Source: an uncultured Clostridia bacterium | Lineage (GTDB): Bacteria; Bacillota; Clostridia; Oscillospirales; Acutalibacteraceae | DNA: 64,000 bases | Direction: 5' to 3' | Assembly (NCBI GenBank): GCA_944376655.1 | Contig: CALWDJ010000007.1 | Span: forward strand, 1-64,000 | Shown: in pieces, positions 26,093 through 35,950 of the stretch | Position numbering within the stretch: position 1 is the stretch's first letter | Layout: every line of letters starts with the position of its first letter | Position numbers and translations under genes: made by a program | The notes under the pieces: model-generated | Told to the model about the DNA's origin: nothing | Seen by the model: the letters and a program-made list of their open reading frames with translations, nothing else | Database searches by the model: none

Positions 26093-26121
26093 GCTCCGGG
26101 GGAGGAAACTCCCCCGCGAGC
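26093..26121 (+). other. GAAA-loop hairpin between coat and portal genes
   Basis: GCTC plus CGGGGGAG (26093-26104) pairs with CTCCCCCG (26109-26116) and GAGC (26118-26121), with one bulged C and a GAAA loop: a 12-bp, very stable stem. Only GGTTTTAAAGG follows, so it is not a full terminator; the portal ribosome site lies just downstream. Confidence 0.75.
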
Positions 26122-26144
26122 GGTTTTAAAGGAGAAATGACCGT

Positions 26145-27740
26145 ATGAAAAATACACCTTATGAAATTTTCGGCGAATACCGTGAAGCCGCCGATTTCAA
26201 GGCGGCGCTCGGAAAGCGCGGAATGTACGAGCAGAACCGTATAAACGAACGGTTTTACATAGGCGACCAGTGGTACGGAGCCAAATGCGGAAACGACCGT
26301 CCGCTTGTTCGCCACAATATCATTAAAAGAATCGGCGACTATAAAATGTCGCAGATTTTAAGCAATCCGCTTACGGTCACTTTTTCGGCGGAGGGTGTTA
26401 TGTCTGCGCCGGCGGATTACAGGACATTAAGCTCTGCCGGATACAAAAACGAGACAGAGGAAATAAACAGCGTTATGTCGGCACTGAGCGATTATTATGA
26501 CGTTACGGCGGAAAGGGTAAATCTCACAATGCTCAACGAAAGAGTGCTGAGAAACGCGTATGTGACGGGCACCGGCGTGCTTTACACCTACTGGGACCCG
26601 TCCGTAAGCACAGGGCTTTACGCCGACGCGGAAAAGAAAATACCCATAACGGGCGATATAGCCTGCGAGGTGCTTGACATAGATAACGTGTTTTTCGCCG
26701 ACCCGTATCTTTACGAGGTTCAGAAGCAGCCCTACATAATAATATCAAGCCGGCGTGAGACAGACGACGTCCTGCGTGAGGCTAAAGCGTTCGGGGCTGA
26801 CAGGATAACCCTGCGTATGATTGAGAACGGCTCGTCCGACGGAAAAATTACCGTGCTTACAAAGCTGTATAAGGAATATAAAGCCGACGGAAGCTATACA
26901 ATTAAAAGTGTAAAGGTAACCGAAAACGCCGTTGTCAGAGAGGAATACGAAACGGGACTGAGGCTTTATCCGCTGGCGCTTTTCCGCTGGGAGCGGCGCG
27001 GAAATACGGTTTACGGGGAAAGCGAGATAACCTATCTTATCCCGAACCAGATTGCCATAAACCGTATGATCACCGCAAATGTCTGGTCGGCGATGACGGC
27101 GGGCATGCCGATGATGGTAATAAACGGCGATACCGTGCCTGACGGCATTACCAACGAACCGGGACAGATAATAAAGGTGTTCGGCAGCAGCGACGAGGTG
27201 AACGGCGCAGTGAGATATGTCTCTCCGCCGGATTTTTCGGCGAATTTTGACAGCAGCGCGCAGTCACTTATAAACAACACGCTGACCCAGAGCGGCGCTA
27301 ACGAGGTGGCTCTCGGCGACAGCCGCGCCGACAACGCGACGGCGCTTATGACTATGCGTGACGCGGCGGTTATGCCGCTTCAGATAGTGAAAAACCGTTT
27401 TTATTCCTTTGCCGGAGAGGTCTCAAGGATATGGGCGGATTTCTGGATAACCTGCTACGGAAAAAGAAAAATCAAGCTCAGTGACCGTAAAGGCACATGG
27501 TATATGCCGTTTGACTCGGGCAGATACAGAGGCCTTATAATAAATGCCAAAATAAGCGTGGGAGCGGGAACGGTATACAGCGAGAGCGAATGCGTTAACA
27601 CTCTGGTGACACTCTACGAAAAGGGGATAATAGACCGCAGGCAGTTCCTTGAGCGTCTGCCGGACGGCATAGTTCCCGACAAGGACGGACTTTTATCGGA
27701 AAATACGGATACGGAGGCGGATTACGGTGACGGGATTTGA
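26145..27740 (+). CDS. phage portal protein, P22-like
   Basis: A 531-residue protein. The N-terminal region (EQNRINERFYIGDQWYG, about 25-42; VRHNIIKRIGDYKMSQI) and the middle segment NQIAINRMITANVWSAMTAGMP (about 300-320) with PGQIIKVFG match P22-type portal proteins, which form the twelve-fold ring at one capsid vertex through which DNA enters. The frame is complete and ends with an acidic tail. The ATG follows AAAGGAG. It lies after the coat gene, not before it as in most phages. It overlaps the next gene by 14 bases. Confidence 0.85.
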   Translation: MKNTPYEIFGEYREAADFKAALGKRGMYEQNRINERFYIGDQWYGAKCGNDRPLVRHNIIKRIGDYKMSQILSNPLTVTFSAEGVMSAPADYRTLSSAGYKNETEEINSVMSALSDYYDVTAERVNLTMLNERVLRNAYVTGTGVLYTYWDPSVSTGLYADAEKKIPITGDIACEVLDIDNVFFADPYLYEVQKQPYIIISSRRETDDVLREAKAFGADRITLRMIENGSSDGKITVLTKLYKEYKADGSYTIKSVKVTENAVVREEYETGLRLYPLALFRWERRGNTVYGESEITYLIPNQIAINRMITANVWSAMTAGMPMMVINGDTVPDGITNEPGQIIKVFGSSDEVNGAVRYVSPPDFSANFDSSAQSLINNTLTQSGANEVALGDSRADNATALMTMRDAAVMPLQIVKNRFYSFAGEVSRIWADFWITCYGKRKIKLSDRKGTWYMPFDSGRYRGLIINAKISVGAGTVYSESECVNTLVTLYEKGIIDRRQFLERLPDGIVPDKDGLLSENTDTEADYGDGI

Positions 27741-28074
27741 TATACTTAAAAAGGCGGCGGTTCTGTGCGGCTACGCCGTCGGGTCTGACGGCGCCGCTTC
27801 GCAGAGGAGCTTTGAGGCAAGGGGAGCGGAGCTTATATGCAGGATACTTGCGGACCTTAAGCTGAAGCCTGTAAGCGGTCTTTCCGACGCTCTTGAGCTG
27901 ACAGCGGCGGAGGCGGATGCCCTTTGCTACGGGACAGCAATGCTTTTGACCCTTACAGAGGGCGATACGGGCAAAAACGGTATTTTTACCGATATATACA
28001 ATTCAAAGCGTGCGGCGGCGCTTGCTTCGGTTTCAGCCGTAAAGGACTGCCTGCCGACAGTTTATGAGGGGTAA
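27727..28074 (+). CDS. putative phage head-completion adaptor
   Basis: A 115-residue helical protein starting at GTG 27727 inside the end of the portal gene. Size, helical content and the place directly after the portal suit a P22 gp4-like adaptor that plugs the portal after packaging. There is no diagnostic motif, so the call depends mostly on context. Confidence 0.5.
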   Translation: MTGFDILKKAAVLCGYAVGSDGAASQRSFEARGAELICRILADLKLKPVSGLSDALELTAAEADALCYGTAMLLTLTEGDTGKNGIFTDIYNSKRAAALASVSAVKDCLPTVYEG

Positions 28075-28079
28075 GCGCT

Positions 28080-30107
28080 ATGAAATTCAGTTCGTTGCAG
28101 CATACCTCGGTTAAAACCTTTTCAGTCCCCCGGCTGGACGGGGGTACAGATCTTTCCCTGCCGCCCGACACTATATCGGACAGCGCGCTGTCTGACGGAG
28201 TAAACATATGGTTCGATAAGGGAATTTTGAAAACAAGACCCGGTCTTTTGTCAGATTCCGGCAAAGTTATTATGAGCGAAAGCAGTACTTATGACGACAC
28301 GCTGAATTACAGACTTACCGACGCCGGATTTTTTTCTGGCGGGGAATACAAAAGAATCGCAGTAGGCGAGTACTGCGAGTCTGGAGCGCACTATTTCTGC
28401 CGGATATTTCTTATAAGCGCTGACGGCTCGTCCTCGCAGGCGGGGTACTTATTATTCAACCGGATTTCAAACGATGAATTCAATGTGCCGGAAAATATTC
28501 TTTTTTACAGCGCTGAGGCGGTGAGCGGAGCCGGCGTCTTTGCCTTTGTTACGACGCATAATATTTACAATACGCAGCAGAAAGGTTACCGCATATACGA
28601 ATTGAGCGACGATATGCAGTCCTGGAGCGAGCATATATCGTATTACACTCCGGTGGTCTATATAAACGGCAGGGGAACCTGCTATGAGCAGTCAAGGTCG
28701 CTCGGAATAGCCTATACCGGCACTCCGAAGGTCATTGAATCCGAAAACATACTCACCAACAGGTTCAAGGCATATTATACCTCGGACGCCTATTCGTCCA
28801 CCTTCAGGCTGCCTTTTTCGGGGCTTGACAGCGATTCGGTAATATGCCGGGTATATTATGAGCCCGCCGATTACTGCGAATGGGTTATACCGCAGGGGCA
28901 GAATAATGTGACGGCGACGTTTTATACCGCTCAGATAACCCTGAATATTGACAGGGAAAAGGGAATATTCTATTTTACCGGAGAGGAAGGCGAATATCCC
29001 GTACCGAAAATGAGCAAGTATCCTGAAAACAATATAAGCATAACCGCAGGAAAGAATACGGGATTCGATATAGGCAGCGCCGTTTCCTGCACCTGCACAG
29101 CCGACTGCGGCTCAAGACTGCTTTTTTCGGGCGGCAGGGACAAAGGGAGGGTGTTCAGCGTTCCGCGCTCCAATCCCCTTTATTTTCCGGCTGATTCCTG
29201 CTTCGACGCGGGAGGAAACGACAGCGGCATTAACGCTCTTGTTCCGTGCAGCGACGGCGTGGCGGCATTTAAACAGAATGAAATTTACCTGCTTAAAATC
29301 AAGGAAGGCGGAAAAATCAATACCACCTCATTGCTCGCGGACGACAGCTCAACGTTTTATAACGCCGACTCGTTTACGGTCAAGCGGATAAGCGCCGACA
29401 CAGGCTGCGCGGCAAAAGAAACCTGCGCCGTATACGCCGACAGACCAGTCTGGCTCGGAAGTGACAAAGCGGTATATTCTCTTAACGTTTCTTCAAACAA
29501 AATATCAAAGCTGTCCTCTCCGGTCGGCGATTTTCTCAGGACGAAAGCGAAAGAAAAGGCTTATGCTGCTATATACGGAAATCATTACATATTGATATCG
29601 GGAAGCAAAGCGGTTATAATTGATTGCGGTTCAGACGCGGAAAGCCCGGTATGCTATATCTGGAACTTCGGTGAGATTTCACCGGTCGGCGTATTTGTGA
29701 ACAGCGGCGAAATCTGCTTTTTGTGCGTGAGCCTCGGTGGTATGGCGATGTATTCGGCGGGACTCGGCGGAAATACCGACACTCTGGTATCAGAGGGGGA
29801 GGACGGCTTGATTTTTGAGGATTTCTCTTTTTACAGCCGCGCGGTCACAAAGCATTACAGACTCGGCAATATCGGTAAAGGCAAGCATATTCAGAGCGTA
29901 TTTCTCGCCTTTGAGTCTGACGGGCAGACAGAAATAGTGCTTAACGGCAATATGCTTCACGGGGATATTACGGAGAACGGCGGCGGTCTTAAAACCTTAA
30001 AGCTGATACCGGAAATGCCGTCTGTAAATAAAATGTCGCTTGAGATTTCCTCGTCCGGCAGCTTTTCGGCGGGAGGATTTACGGTTTATTACAGGGAATC
30101 TGTTTAA
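28080..30107 (+). CDS. putative phage hub / DNA-stabilisation protein
   Basis: A 675-residue, largely beta-strand protein with a repeated ...DGV/NEIYLL/YSL pattern (for example CSDGVAAFKQNEIYLLK, about 385-401, and GSDKAVYSLN, about 460-469), suggesting beta-propeller-like repeats as in P22 gp10-type or T7 nozzle-type hub proteins. The N terminus (LSLPPDTISDSALSDGVNIW) is of the type seen in such minor structural proteins. No signal peptide is present. It starts five bases after the adaptor stop. It would be the last head/neck component; no spike, needle or ejection protein follows. Confidence 0.55.
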   Translation: MKFSSLQHTSVKTFSVPRLDGGTDLSLPPDTISDSALSDGVNIWFDKGILKTRPGLLSDSGKVIMSESSTYDDTLNYRLTDAGFFSGGEYKRIAVGEYCESGAHYFCRIFLISADGSSSQAGYLLFNRISNDEFNVPENILFYSAEAVSGAGVFAFVTTHNIYNTQQKGYRIYELSDDMQSWSEHISYYTPVVYINGRGTCYEQSRSLGIAYTGTPKVIESENILTNRFKAYYTSDAYSSTFRLPFSGLDSDSVICRVYYEPADYCEWVIPQGQNNVTATFYTAQITLNIDREKGIFYFTGEEGEYPVPKMSKYPENNISITAGKNTGFDIGSAVSCTCTADCGSRLLFSGGRDKGRVFSVPRSNPLYFPADSCFDAGGNDSGINALVPCSDGVAAFKQNEIYLLKIKEGGKINTTSLLADDSSTFYNADSFTVKRISADTGCAAKETCAVYADRPVWLGSDKAVYSLNVSSNKISKLSSPVGDFLRTKAKEKAYAAIYGNHYILISGSKAVIIDCGSDAESPVCYIWNFGEISPVGVFVNSGEICFLCVSLGGMAMYSAGLGGNTDTLVSEGEDGLIFEDFSFYSRAVTKHYRLGNIGKGKHIQSVFLAFESDGQTEIVLNGNMLHGDITENGGGLKTLKLIPEMPSVNKMSLEISSSGSFSAGGFTVYYRESV

Positions 30108-30138
30108 AAACAAAAGCAGTTCTGAAAGCGGTGATAAA

Positions 30139-31353
30139 GTGAAGAAAATCATAATAACGCTGCTCTGCCTGTACCTCGCGCTGCTTAACGGCTGTACTCC
30201 GGCGGGTAAGGACGGCGGCGATTCATCGTACGGCGAAAAAGCAGCGGATTATTCCGGCAGGGCTTCAGCCGGCATATGGATTTCATACAGTGAGATTAAC
30301 TCAATGCTTAAAAGCGGGAACGGGTTTAAAGCAGAATTTGATAAGGCGCTTGATAACTGCGAATCGGTCGGTACAGATGAAATTTACGTTCATGTAAGGG
30401 CGTTCTGCGACTCGCTTTACAAGTCTGAATTTTTCCCGCAGACCGCTGCCGCAAGGGAACTGGATTATGATCCGCTTGAATACATAACCGAGAAATCCCA
30501 TGAACGCGGAATAAAGGTGCATGCATGGATAAATCCTTACAGGGTGCAGAGCGGGTCTGAGGATATTACGGCGCTTGACCCTCAGTCTCCGGCGTACATA
30601 TGGCTTACCGACGACAATACCGATAACGACGTCAATGTGCTTAAATGCTCGGGAATATACTTAAACCCCGCTGAATACGAGGTCAGGGAGCTTGTTATAG
30701 ACGGTGTGCGCGAGATACTGGAAAAATATGATGTGGACGGCATTCATTTCGACGATTATTTTTATCCGTCCGATGACCCTGAGCTTGACGGGCAGAGCTA
30801 TGAGAAATATACCGGAGAATCCGAAAATCCTCTCCCGCTTGACGACTGGCGGCGCGCCAATGTAAACGCTCTGATTTCCGGAGTGTATACCGCCGTGAAG
30901 TTCCACAGCAAGGATACTGTTTTTTCGGTAAGTCCGGCGGCGTCGGTTGAAAATAATTACAGCCGGCTTTTCGCGGATGTTAAAAGCTGGATTGAAAGCG
31001 GCTGTGTCGACTGTATTATTCCTCAGCTATATTTCGGCTTTTCTTATCCTGACGATGAATATAAATTCGGGAATCTTCTTGAGCAGTGGACTCAAATGGC
31101 GTCATGCGGTAAGGGCGCACAGCTTAAAATCGGTCTCGCGTTCTATAAAACCGGAACCGACCAGCAGCCGGACAGTGAGGAATGGGGAACCTCGGACGAT
31201 ATTATAGCGAGACAGGCGGAAATATGCCGTGATAACGGCGATACGGCAGGATATGTTCTGTTTTCCTATTCGTCTGTATTTTCTGACGGGGAGCTCAATA
31301 TAAAACAGCGCGAAAACCTTAAAAAAACTATAACTCAAACGGAAAATGACTGA
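30139..31353 (+). CDS. GHL10 (YngK-like) family glycosidase lipoprotein
   Basis: A 404-residue secreted lipoprotein. I place the start at the GTG at 30139, 4 bases after GGTGATAAA, since it gives a short signal peptide with lipobox LLNGC (Cys about residue 19); the upstream frame lies inside the phage gene. The catalytic-type TIM-barrel motifs HAWINPYRVQ (about 140-149) and GIHFDDYFYP (about 205-214) match the family-10-like glycosylhydrolases that act on cell-wall or exopolysaccharide glycans. No terminator separates it from the hub gene 31 bases upstream, so it may be carried by the cassette or be a host gene read through from it. Confidence 0.8.
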   Translation: MKKIIITLLCLYLALLNGCTPAGKDGGDSSYGEKAADYSGRASAGIWISYSEINSMLKSGNGFKAEFDKALDNCESVGTDEIYVHVRAFCDSLYKSEFFPQTAAARELDYDPLEYITEKSHERGIKVHAWINPYRVQSGSEDITALDPQSPAYIWLTDDNTDNDVNVLKCSGIYLNPAEYEVRELVIDGVREILEKYDVDGIHFDDYFYPSDDPELDGQSYEKYTGESENPLPLDDWRRANVNALISGVYTAVKFHSKDTVFSVSPAASVENNYSRLFADVKSWIESGCVDCIIPQLYFGFSYPDDEYKFGNLLEQWTQMASCGKGAQLKIGLAFYKTGTDQQPDSEEWGTSDDIIARQAEICRDNGDTAGYVLFSYSSVFSDGELNIKQRENLKKTITQTEND

Positions 31354-31356
31354 AAC

Positions 31357-31397
31357 AACGCGGTCTGATACCTATAAATATCAGGCCGCGTTTTTTA
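31357..31397 (+). terminator. terminator after the cassette and lipoprotein gene
   Basis: AACGCGGTCTGATA (31357-31370) pairs with TATCAGGCCGCGTT (31379-31392; one G-T pair), followed by TTTTATAAT. Strong intrinsic terminator. Confidence 0.9.
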
Positions 31398-31464
31398 TAA
31401 TAATTTTGATTAATTTCCTGAAAAAGAGCGAAATAAGTTTTATTATAGCTGATTATATGTCGTT

Positions 31465-31485
31465 ATTTGTTGAAACTAAACAAAT
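31465..31485. promoter_or_regulatory. palindromic operator candidate upstream of glgB
   Basis: ATTTGTT-GAAACTA-AACAAAT is a perfect 7-bp inverted repeat over seven bases, about 70 bases upstream of the glgB promoter. A second, looser TTTTGTT...AACAAAA pair lies at about 31502-31529. They may bind a carbon- or redox-responsive repressor; the identity is unknown. Confidence 0.4.
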
Positions 31486-31533
31486 ACAGACGATAAAGTT
31501 TTTTGTTTGTTTCAGAGTTTTAACAAAAATATC

Positions 31534-31562
31534 TTGAAAAATTAAGATTGAATTGATATAAT
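31534..31562 (+). promoter_or_regulatory. glycogen operon promoter
   Basis: TTGAAA (31534-31539) and TATAAT (31557-31562) with a 17-base spacer, about 75 bases before glgB. Confidence 0.75.
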
Positions 31563-31637
31563 AAATTAAGAATATATATTTTACGCGGCAAGGGCTGTGC
31601 GGCTGCACTGCCGCGCAAACGGAAGAAGAGGTGCAGA

Positions 31638-33521
31638 ATGAAGGACTTTTACAATAATTTCTCGTCGGGTATAACGTCGGAGGCGTACAGGTATTTCGGC
31701 TCATTTGAGAAAAACGGCTCGGTAACCTTCAGGGTCTGGGCGCCGGGCGCTTCGGCGGTCAGCGTTGCGGGAGACTTCAACGGATGGGATAATGAAGCAA
31801 ACCCGATGAAGCAGTGCGGTAACGGAATATGGGAGGCGAAAATCAAGGGCGCTAAAAAGTTTGACTCCTATAAATACGCCATAACCGGACCCGACGGTAT
31901 GACGGTGCTTAAGTCCGACCCTTACGCGAGGCATTTCGAGACTGCGCCGGCAAACGCTTCAAAGATATACGGGTCAGAGTATGTATGGAATGACGGCGAG
32001 TGGCTTGAGGCACAGAAAAGTAAAAATATTTACGAATCACCCGTAAATATTTATGAGGTTCACGCCGGCTCGTGGAAAAGATTTTCAGACGGAAACACCT
32101 ACGATTACGTAACGCTTGCCAATGAGCTCTCAAAGTATCTTAAAAAAATGAATTATACCCATGTGGAGCTTATGCCGGTTACCGAGTATCCGTATGAGGG
32201 CTCGTGGGGATATCAGGTGTCCGGTTACTTTGCGCCGACCTCACGTTACGGCAGTCCGGACGATTTCAAGAAATTTGTGGATATAATGCACCGCAGCGGT
32301 ATAGGGGTTATACTTGACTGGGTACCGGCGCATTTCCCCAGAGACGGGTTCGGACTTTACAGGTTTGACGGAACGCCGTGCTATGAGTACGCCGACCCGA
32401 GAAAGGGCGAGCACAAAGAATGGGGCACCGTGGTTTTCGATTACGGAAAGCCGCAGGTAAGAAACTTCCTTATTTCAAGCGCGGTATACTGGGTTAAGGA
32501 GTACCACGCGGACGGTTTGAGGGTAGACGCGGTCGCGTCAATGCTTTATCTTGACTACGGCAGGCAGAACGGGGAGTGGATACCCAATTCCTACGGCGGA
32601 AAGGAAAATCTTGAGGCAGTGGCGTTCCTTAAAGATATGAATACCGCAGTATTCGCGGCAAATCCTTCGGTTATGATGATAGCTGAGGAGTCTACGGCGT
32701 GGCCGCTGGTCACGAAGCCGCCGCAGGACGGAGGGCTCGGATTTAATTTCAAGTGGAATATGGGCTGGATGAACGATATGCTCCGTTATATGTCGCTTGA
32801 CCCGTATTTCAGGAAAGACAATCACGACTGTCTTACGTTTTCATTCTTCTACGCCTTTTCCGAAAACTTCATAATGCCGATTTCGCATGACGAGGTAGTG
32901 CACGGAAAGTGCTCGATGATAGAGAAAATACCCGGTGAGTACGAGATGAAGTTTGCCTCGCTGCGCGCTTTTTACGCTTATATGACGGCGCATCCGGGCA
33001 AAAAGCTGCTGTTTATGGGTCAGGAGTTCGCGCAGTTCACCGAGTGGAACTATCAGAAGGAGCTTGACTGGATGCTGCTTGACTATGATATGCATAAGCG
33101 TATGCAGCAGTATGTGGCGGAGCTTAATAAATTCTATTTCAAAAATCCGGAATTCTGGGAGATAGACTATTCGTGGGACGGCTTCAACTGGATATCAAAC
33201 GACGACAATACGCAGAGTATAATCGCTTTCAGACGTATAGATAAATCCGGAAATGAGATTATAACGGTCTGCAATTTCGTACCGGTCGCGCGGGAAAATT
33301 ACCGCATAGGTGTTCCGAAAAAAGGCAGCTACCGGCGCATATTCTGCTCTGACAGTGTGAATTACGGCGGAACTACTGAGGAAACTGCGGTGAGCGTAAA
33401 GAGCGAGAAGGTGCCTATGCACGGATATGACAATTCGATAAGCATAAGCATACCGGCTATGTCGGTCAGCTTTTACAGGGTTCCCCACCAGAGAAAGGCG
33501 GGTCAGCGCGAAAAAAAGTAA
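31638..33521 (+). CDS. glgB: 1,4-alpha-glucan branching enzyme
   Basis: A 627-residue GH13 enzyme that makes the alpha-1,6 branches of glycogen. An N-terminal CBM48 domain (about 20-105, [20 protein letters not shown]) precedes the catalytic barrel: [12 protein letters not shown] (about 182), [12 protein letters not shown] with the nucleophile Asp (about 297), [10 protein letters not shown] with the acid Glu (about 350) and [10 protein letters not shown] (about 414). A C-terminal beta domain follows. The ATG follows AGAAGAGG. It is the first of four glycogen genes. Confidence 0.96.
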   Translation: MKDFYNNFSSGITSEAYRYFGSFEKNGSVTFRVWAPGASAVSVAGDFNGWDNEANPMKQCGNGIWEAKIKGAKKFDSYKYAITGPDGMTVLKSDPYARHFETAPANASKIYGSEYVWNDGEWLEAQKSKNIYESPVNIYEVHAGSWKRFSDGNTYDYVTLANELSKYLKKMNYTHVELMPVTEYPYEGSWGYQVSGYFAPTSRYGSPDDFKKFVDIMHRSGIGVILDWVPAHFPRDGFGLYRFDGTPCYEYADPRKGEHKEWGTVVFDYGKPQVRNFLISSAVYWVKEYHADGLRVDAVASMLYLDYGRQNGEWIPNSYGGKENLEAVAFLKDMNTAVFAANPSVMMIAEESTAWPLVTKPPQDGGLGFNFKWNMGWMNDMLRYMSLDPYFRKDNHDCLTFSFFYAFSENFIMPISHDEVVHGKCSMIEKIPGEYEMKFASLRAFYAYMTAHPGKKLLFMGQEFAQFTEWNYQKELDWMLLDYDMHKRMQQYVAELNKFYFKNPEFWEIDYSWDGFNWISNDDNTQSIIAFRRIDKSGNEIITVCNFVPVARENYRIGVPKKGSYRRIFCSDSVNYGGTTEETAVSVKSEKVPMHGYDNSISISIPAMSVSFYRVPHQRKAGQREKK

Positions 33522-33587
33522 TAAACGGAGCTTTGATTTAATATTATTTTAAAGTCTCTGAAAAATAAAAGGTCAGGAGTGTTAATT

Positions 33588-34802
33588 TTGAACAGCAAAA
33601 AATGTGTAGCAATGCTCCTTGCAGGCGGACAAGGCAGCAGACTCGGCGTTCTGACAAGTAAAATCGCAAAGCCCGCCGTTCCGTACGGCGGAAAATACCG
33701 TATTATTGACTTTCCTCTTTCAAACTGTGTCAACTCCGGAATTGACACGGTCGGTATCCTTACGCAGTACAAGCCGCTTGAGCTTAATGATTATATAGGC
33801 TCGGGCAAGCCGTGGGATCTCGACCGTTCAAGCGGCGGAGTACATATACTGCCGCCGTATCAGGGCCAGCACGGAGGAAATTGGTACAAGGGAACAGCTA
33901 ACGCCATATACCAGAACCTTGAGTTTATAGAGCGGTATAATCCGGAGTATGTGCTTATTCTTTCGGGCGACCATATTTATAAAATGGATTATTCCAAAAT
34001 GATAAATCAGCACTCGGAAACAGGCGCCGCCTGCACGATAGCCGTGCTTGAGGTGGAGCCTGAGGAGGCGAGCAGATTCGGAATAATGAACACAAGAGAG
34101 GACGGTACGATATACGAATTTGAGGAGAAGCCGGCAAAGCCGAAAAGCAATCTTGCTTCCATGGGAATATATGTGTTCAGCTGGGATAAGCTCAAAAAGT
34201 ACCTTACGGAGGACGAGGAGAATCCGGATTCCTCAAACGATTTCGGAAAGAATGTAATACCGGCGATGCTTGAAGCCGGCGAGCTTATGAAGGTTTACCG
34301 CTTTAACGACTACTGGAAGGACGTAGGTACGGTGGACTCGCTGTGGGAGGCTAATCTCGATTTGCTCAATCCCAAGATAGATCTCAATCTTGCCGACCAT
34401 AACTGGCGCATATACTCCCGCACGACAGGTATGCCGCCGCAGTATATTTCATCTACCGCCAAGGTTGAAAATTCGCTTATAACGGACGGCTGTGAGGTAT
34501 CCGGAGCAATAGATTATTCGGTTCTGTTTGAAAATGTCACAGTGGAAAAGGGAGCGTCTGTCGAGTATTCGCTTGTGATGCCCGGAGCCGTGATAAAAAA
34601 AGGCGCAAAGGTAAGATATTCGATAATCGCGGAAAATGTTATTGTCAGTGAGGGAGCGGAGATCGGAACCGACCCTGCGGTATCAGGTACAAAGGACTGG
34701 GGCATAACCGTTATAGGCGCGGGGCTTACAGTAGGCAAGCAGGCAAAGGTTGGCCCCAAAAAAATGATAACCGGAAATATCGGAGAGGGGGAGAAAATAT
34801 GA
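33588..34802 (+). CDS. glgC: glucose-1-phosphate adenylyltransferase catalytic subunit
   Basis: A 404-residue enzyme that makes ADP-glucose from glucose 1-phosphate and ATP, the committed step of glycogen synthesis. The nucleotidyltransferase motif [11 protein letters not shown] (about 10-20) and [14 protein letters not shown] are intact; a left-handed beta-helix of hexapeptide repeats forms the C-terminal third. I place the start at TTG 33588 (AGGAG eight bases upstream) rather than at the GTG 33579 that overlaps that site. Its stop overlaps the glgD start (ATGA), so the two subunits are coupled. Confidence 0.95.
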   Translation: MNSKKCVAMLLAGGQGSRLGVLTSKIAKPAVPYGGKYRIIDFPLSNCVNSGIDTVGILTQYKPLELNDYIGSGKPWDLDRSSGGVHILPPYQGQHGGNWYKGTANAIYQNLEFIERYNPEYVLILSGDHIYKMDYSKMINQHSETGAACTIAVLEVEPEEASRFGIMNTREDGTIYEFEEKPAKPKSNLASMGIYVFSWDKLKKYLTEDEENPDSSNDFGKNVIPAMLEAGELMKVYRFNDYWKDVGTVDSLWEANLDLLNPKIDLNLADHNWRIYSRTTGMPPQYISSTAKVENSLITDGCEVSGAIDYSVLFENVTVEKGASVEYSLVMPGAVIKKGAKVRYSIIAENVIVSEGAEIGTDPAVSGTKDWGITVIGAGLTVGKQAKVGPKKMITGNIGEGEKI

Positions 34803-35917
34803 GAGCGTCTGCTGTCGCTGGAATTGTTTTTGCCAATATAAACGATTCCCTTATGAAAAAGTTAACTGCGATGCGTTCAATGGCATCGGTGCCCTTCGGC
34901 GCGCGCTACCGTCTTATAGACTTTACGCTTTCAAATCTTGTCAATGCCGGAGTTTCAAGCGTAGGGGTCATTATAAAGGAAAATTACCGTTCCCTTATGG
35001 ACCATATAGGAAGCGGTGTATACTGGGACCTCGACCGTAAAAACGGAGGTATTTATCTGCTTCCGCCTTTCCTTACAAGCGGCACGAAGCGTTATAACGG
35101 TACGCTTGACGCGCTTTACGGCGCCACTGATTATATAGAGCGCTGCGGCGCGGATTACATTGTTTTATGCAATGCCGATACTATCGCAAATATAGATATA
35201 AGCGCCGCCGTGGAAAGCCATATCGATAAGAAGGCGGACGTTACGCTTGCTTATCACAAAGGCAAAGCGCCCCGCAACAACGCCGATATAATGTTTCTTA
35301 ATGTGGGAAGGAACAAAAAAATCGAGAGCATAGATTTTGAGATTGAGGCTGACGGTACCAACGCATTTTATGCAGGGGTCGCGGTGATTTCGCGCGATGT
35401 TCTTCTTAAGCTGATAAATGAAGGCTATTCTTCGGGAGCGCTGAGCTTTACAAGGGATGTTCTGGCATGTATGACCGGAAAACTTAAGATATACGGTTTT
35501 GAACATAAGGAATTTATTGCGGTGCTTGACGGAACCAATGCATACTATAACGCCAATATGGCGCTGCTTGATTCAAATATACGCAGACAGCTTTTCAAAA
35601 CCGAACGACCTATCTTTACAAAAACCCGTGACGATATGCCTACGCGCTACGGTACAAAGGCCGATGTCACAAACAGCATAGTGGCTGACGGCTGTGTTAT
35701 AAACGGAACGGTAAGGAACAGTATACTGTTCAGAGGCGTTACGGTCGAAAAAGACGCGGTTGTGGAAAACTGTATTCTTATGCAGGAAACAGTTGTTAGC
35801 AGCGGTGCCGCTATAGATAATGTCATTGCGGACAAAAATGCCGTTATAGGAGAGAATATGGTTCTGCGCGGCAGATCGGACAGGTGTGTCTTTGTAAAGA
35901 AAAATCAGATACTTTAA
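34799..35917 (+). CDS. glgD: GlgD subunit of ADP-glucose pyrophosphorylase
   Basis: A 372-residue paralogue of GlgC. It keeps the fold ([22 protein letters not shown], here near residues 31-52, in shortened form) and the C-terminal hexapeptide region (VVENCILMQ), but the GGQGSRL nucleotide-binding loop is replaced by [11 protein letters not shown], so it should be inactive on its own. In Firmicutes GlgD pairs with GlgC and modulates it. The ATG lies within the glgC stop. Confidence 0.93.
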   Translation: MRASAVAGIVFANINDSLMKKLTAMRSMASVPFGARYRLIDFTLSNLVNAGVSSVGVIIKENYRSLMDHIGSGVYWDLDRKNGGIYLLPPFLTSGTKRYNGTLDALYGATDYIERCGADYIVLCNADTIANIDISAAVESHIDKKADVTLAYHKGKAPRNNADIMFLNVGRNKKIESIDFEIEADGTNAFYAGVAVISRDVLLKLINEGYSSGALSFTRDVLACMTGKLKIYGFEHKEFIAVLDGTNAYYNANMALLDSNIRRQLFKTERPIFTKTRDDMPTRYGTKADVTNSIVADGCVINGTVRNSILFRGVTVEKDAVVENCILMQETVVSSGAAIDNVIADKNAVIGENMVLRGRSDRCVFVKKNQIL

Positions 35918-35950
35918 AATCAGCTGTAAATCAGCAGAACGGAGAAAAAA

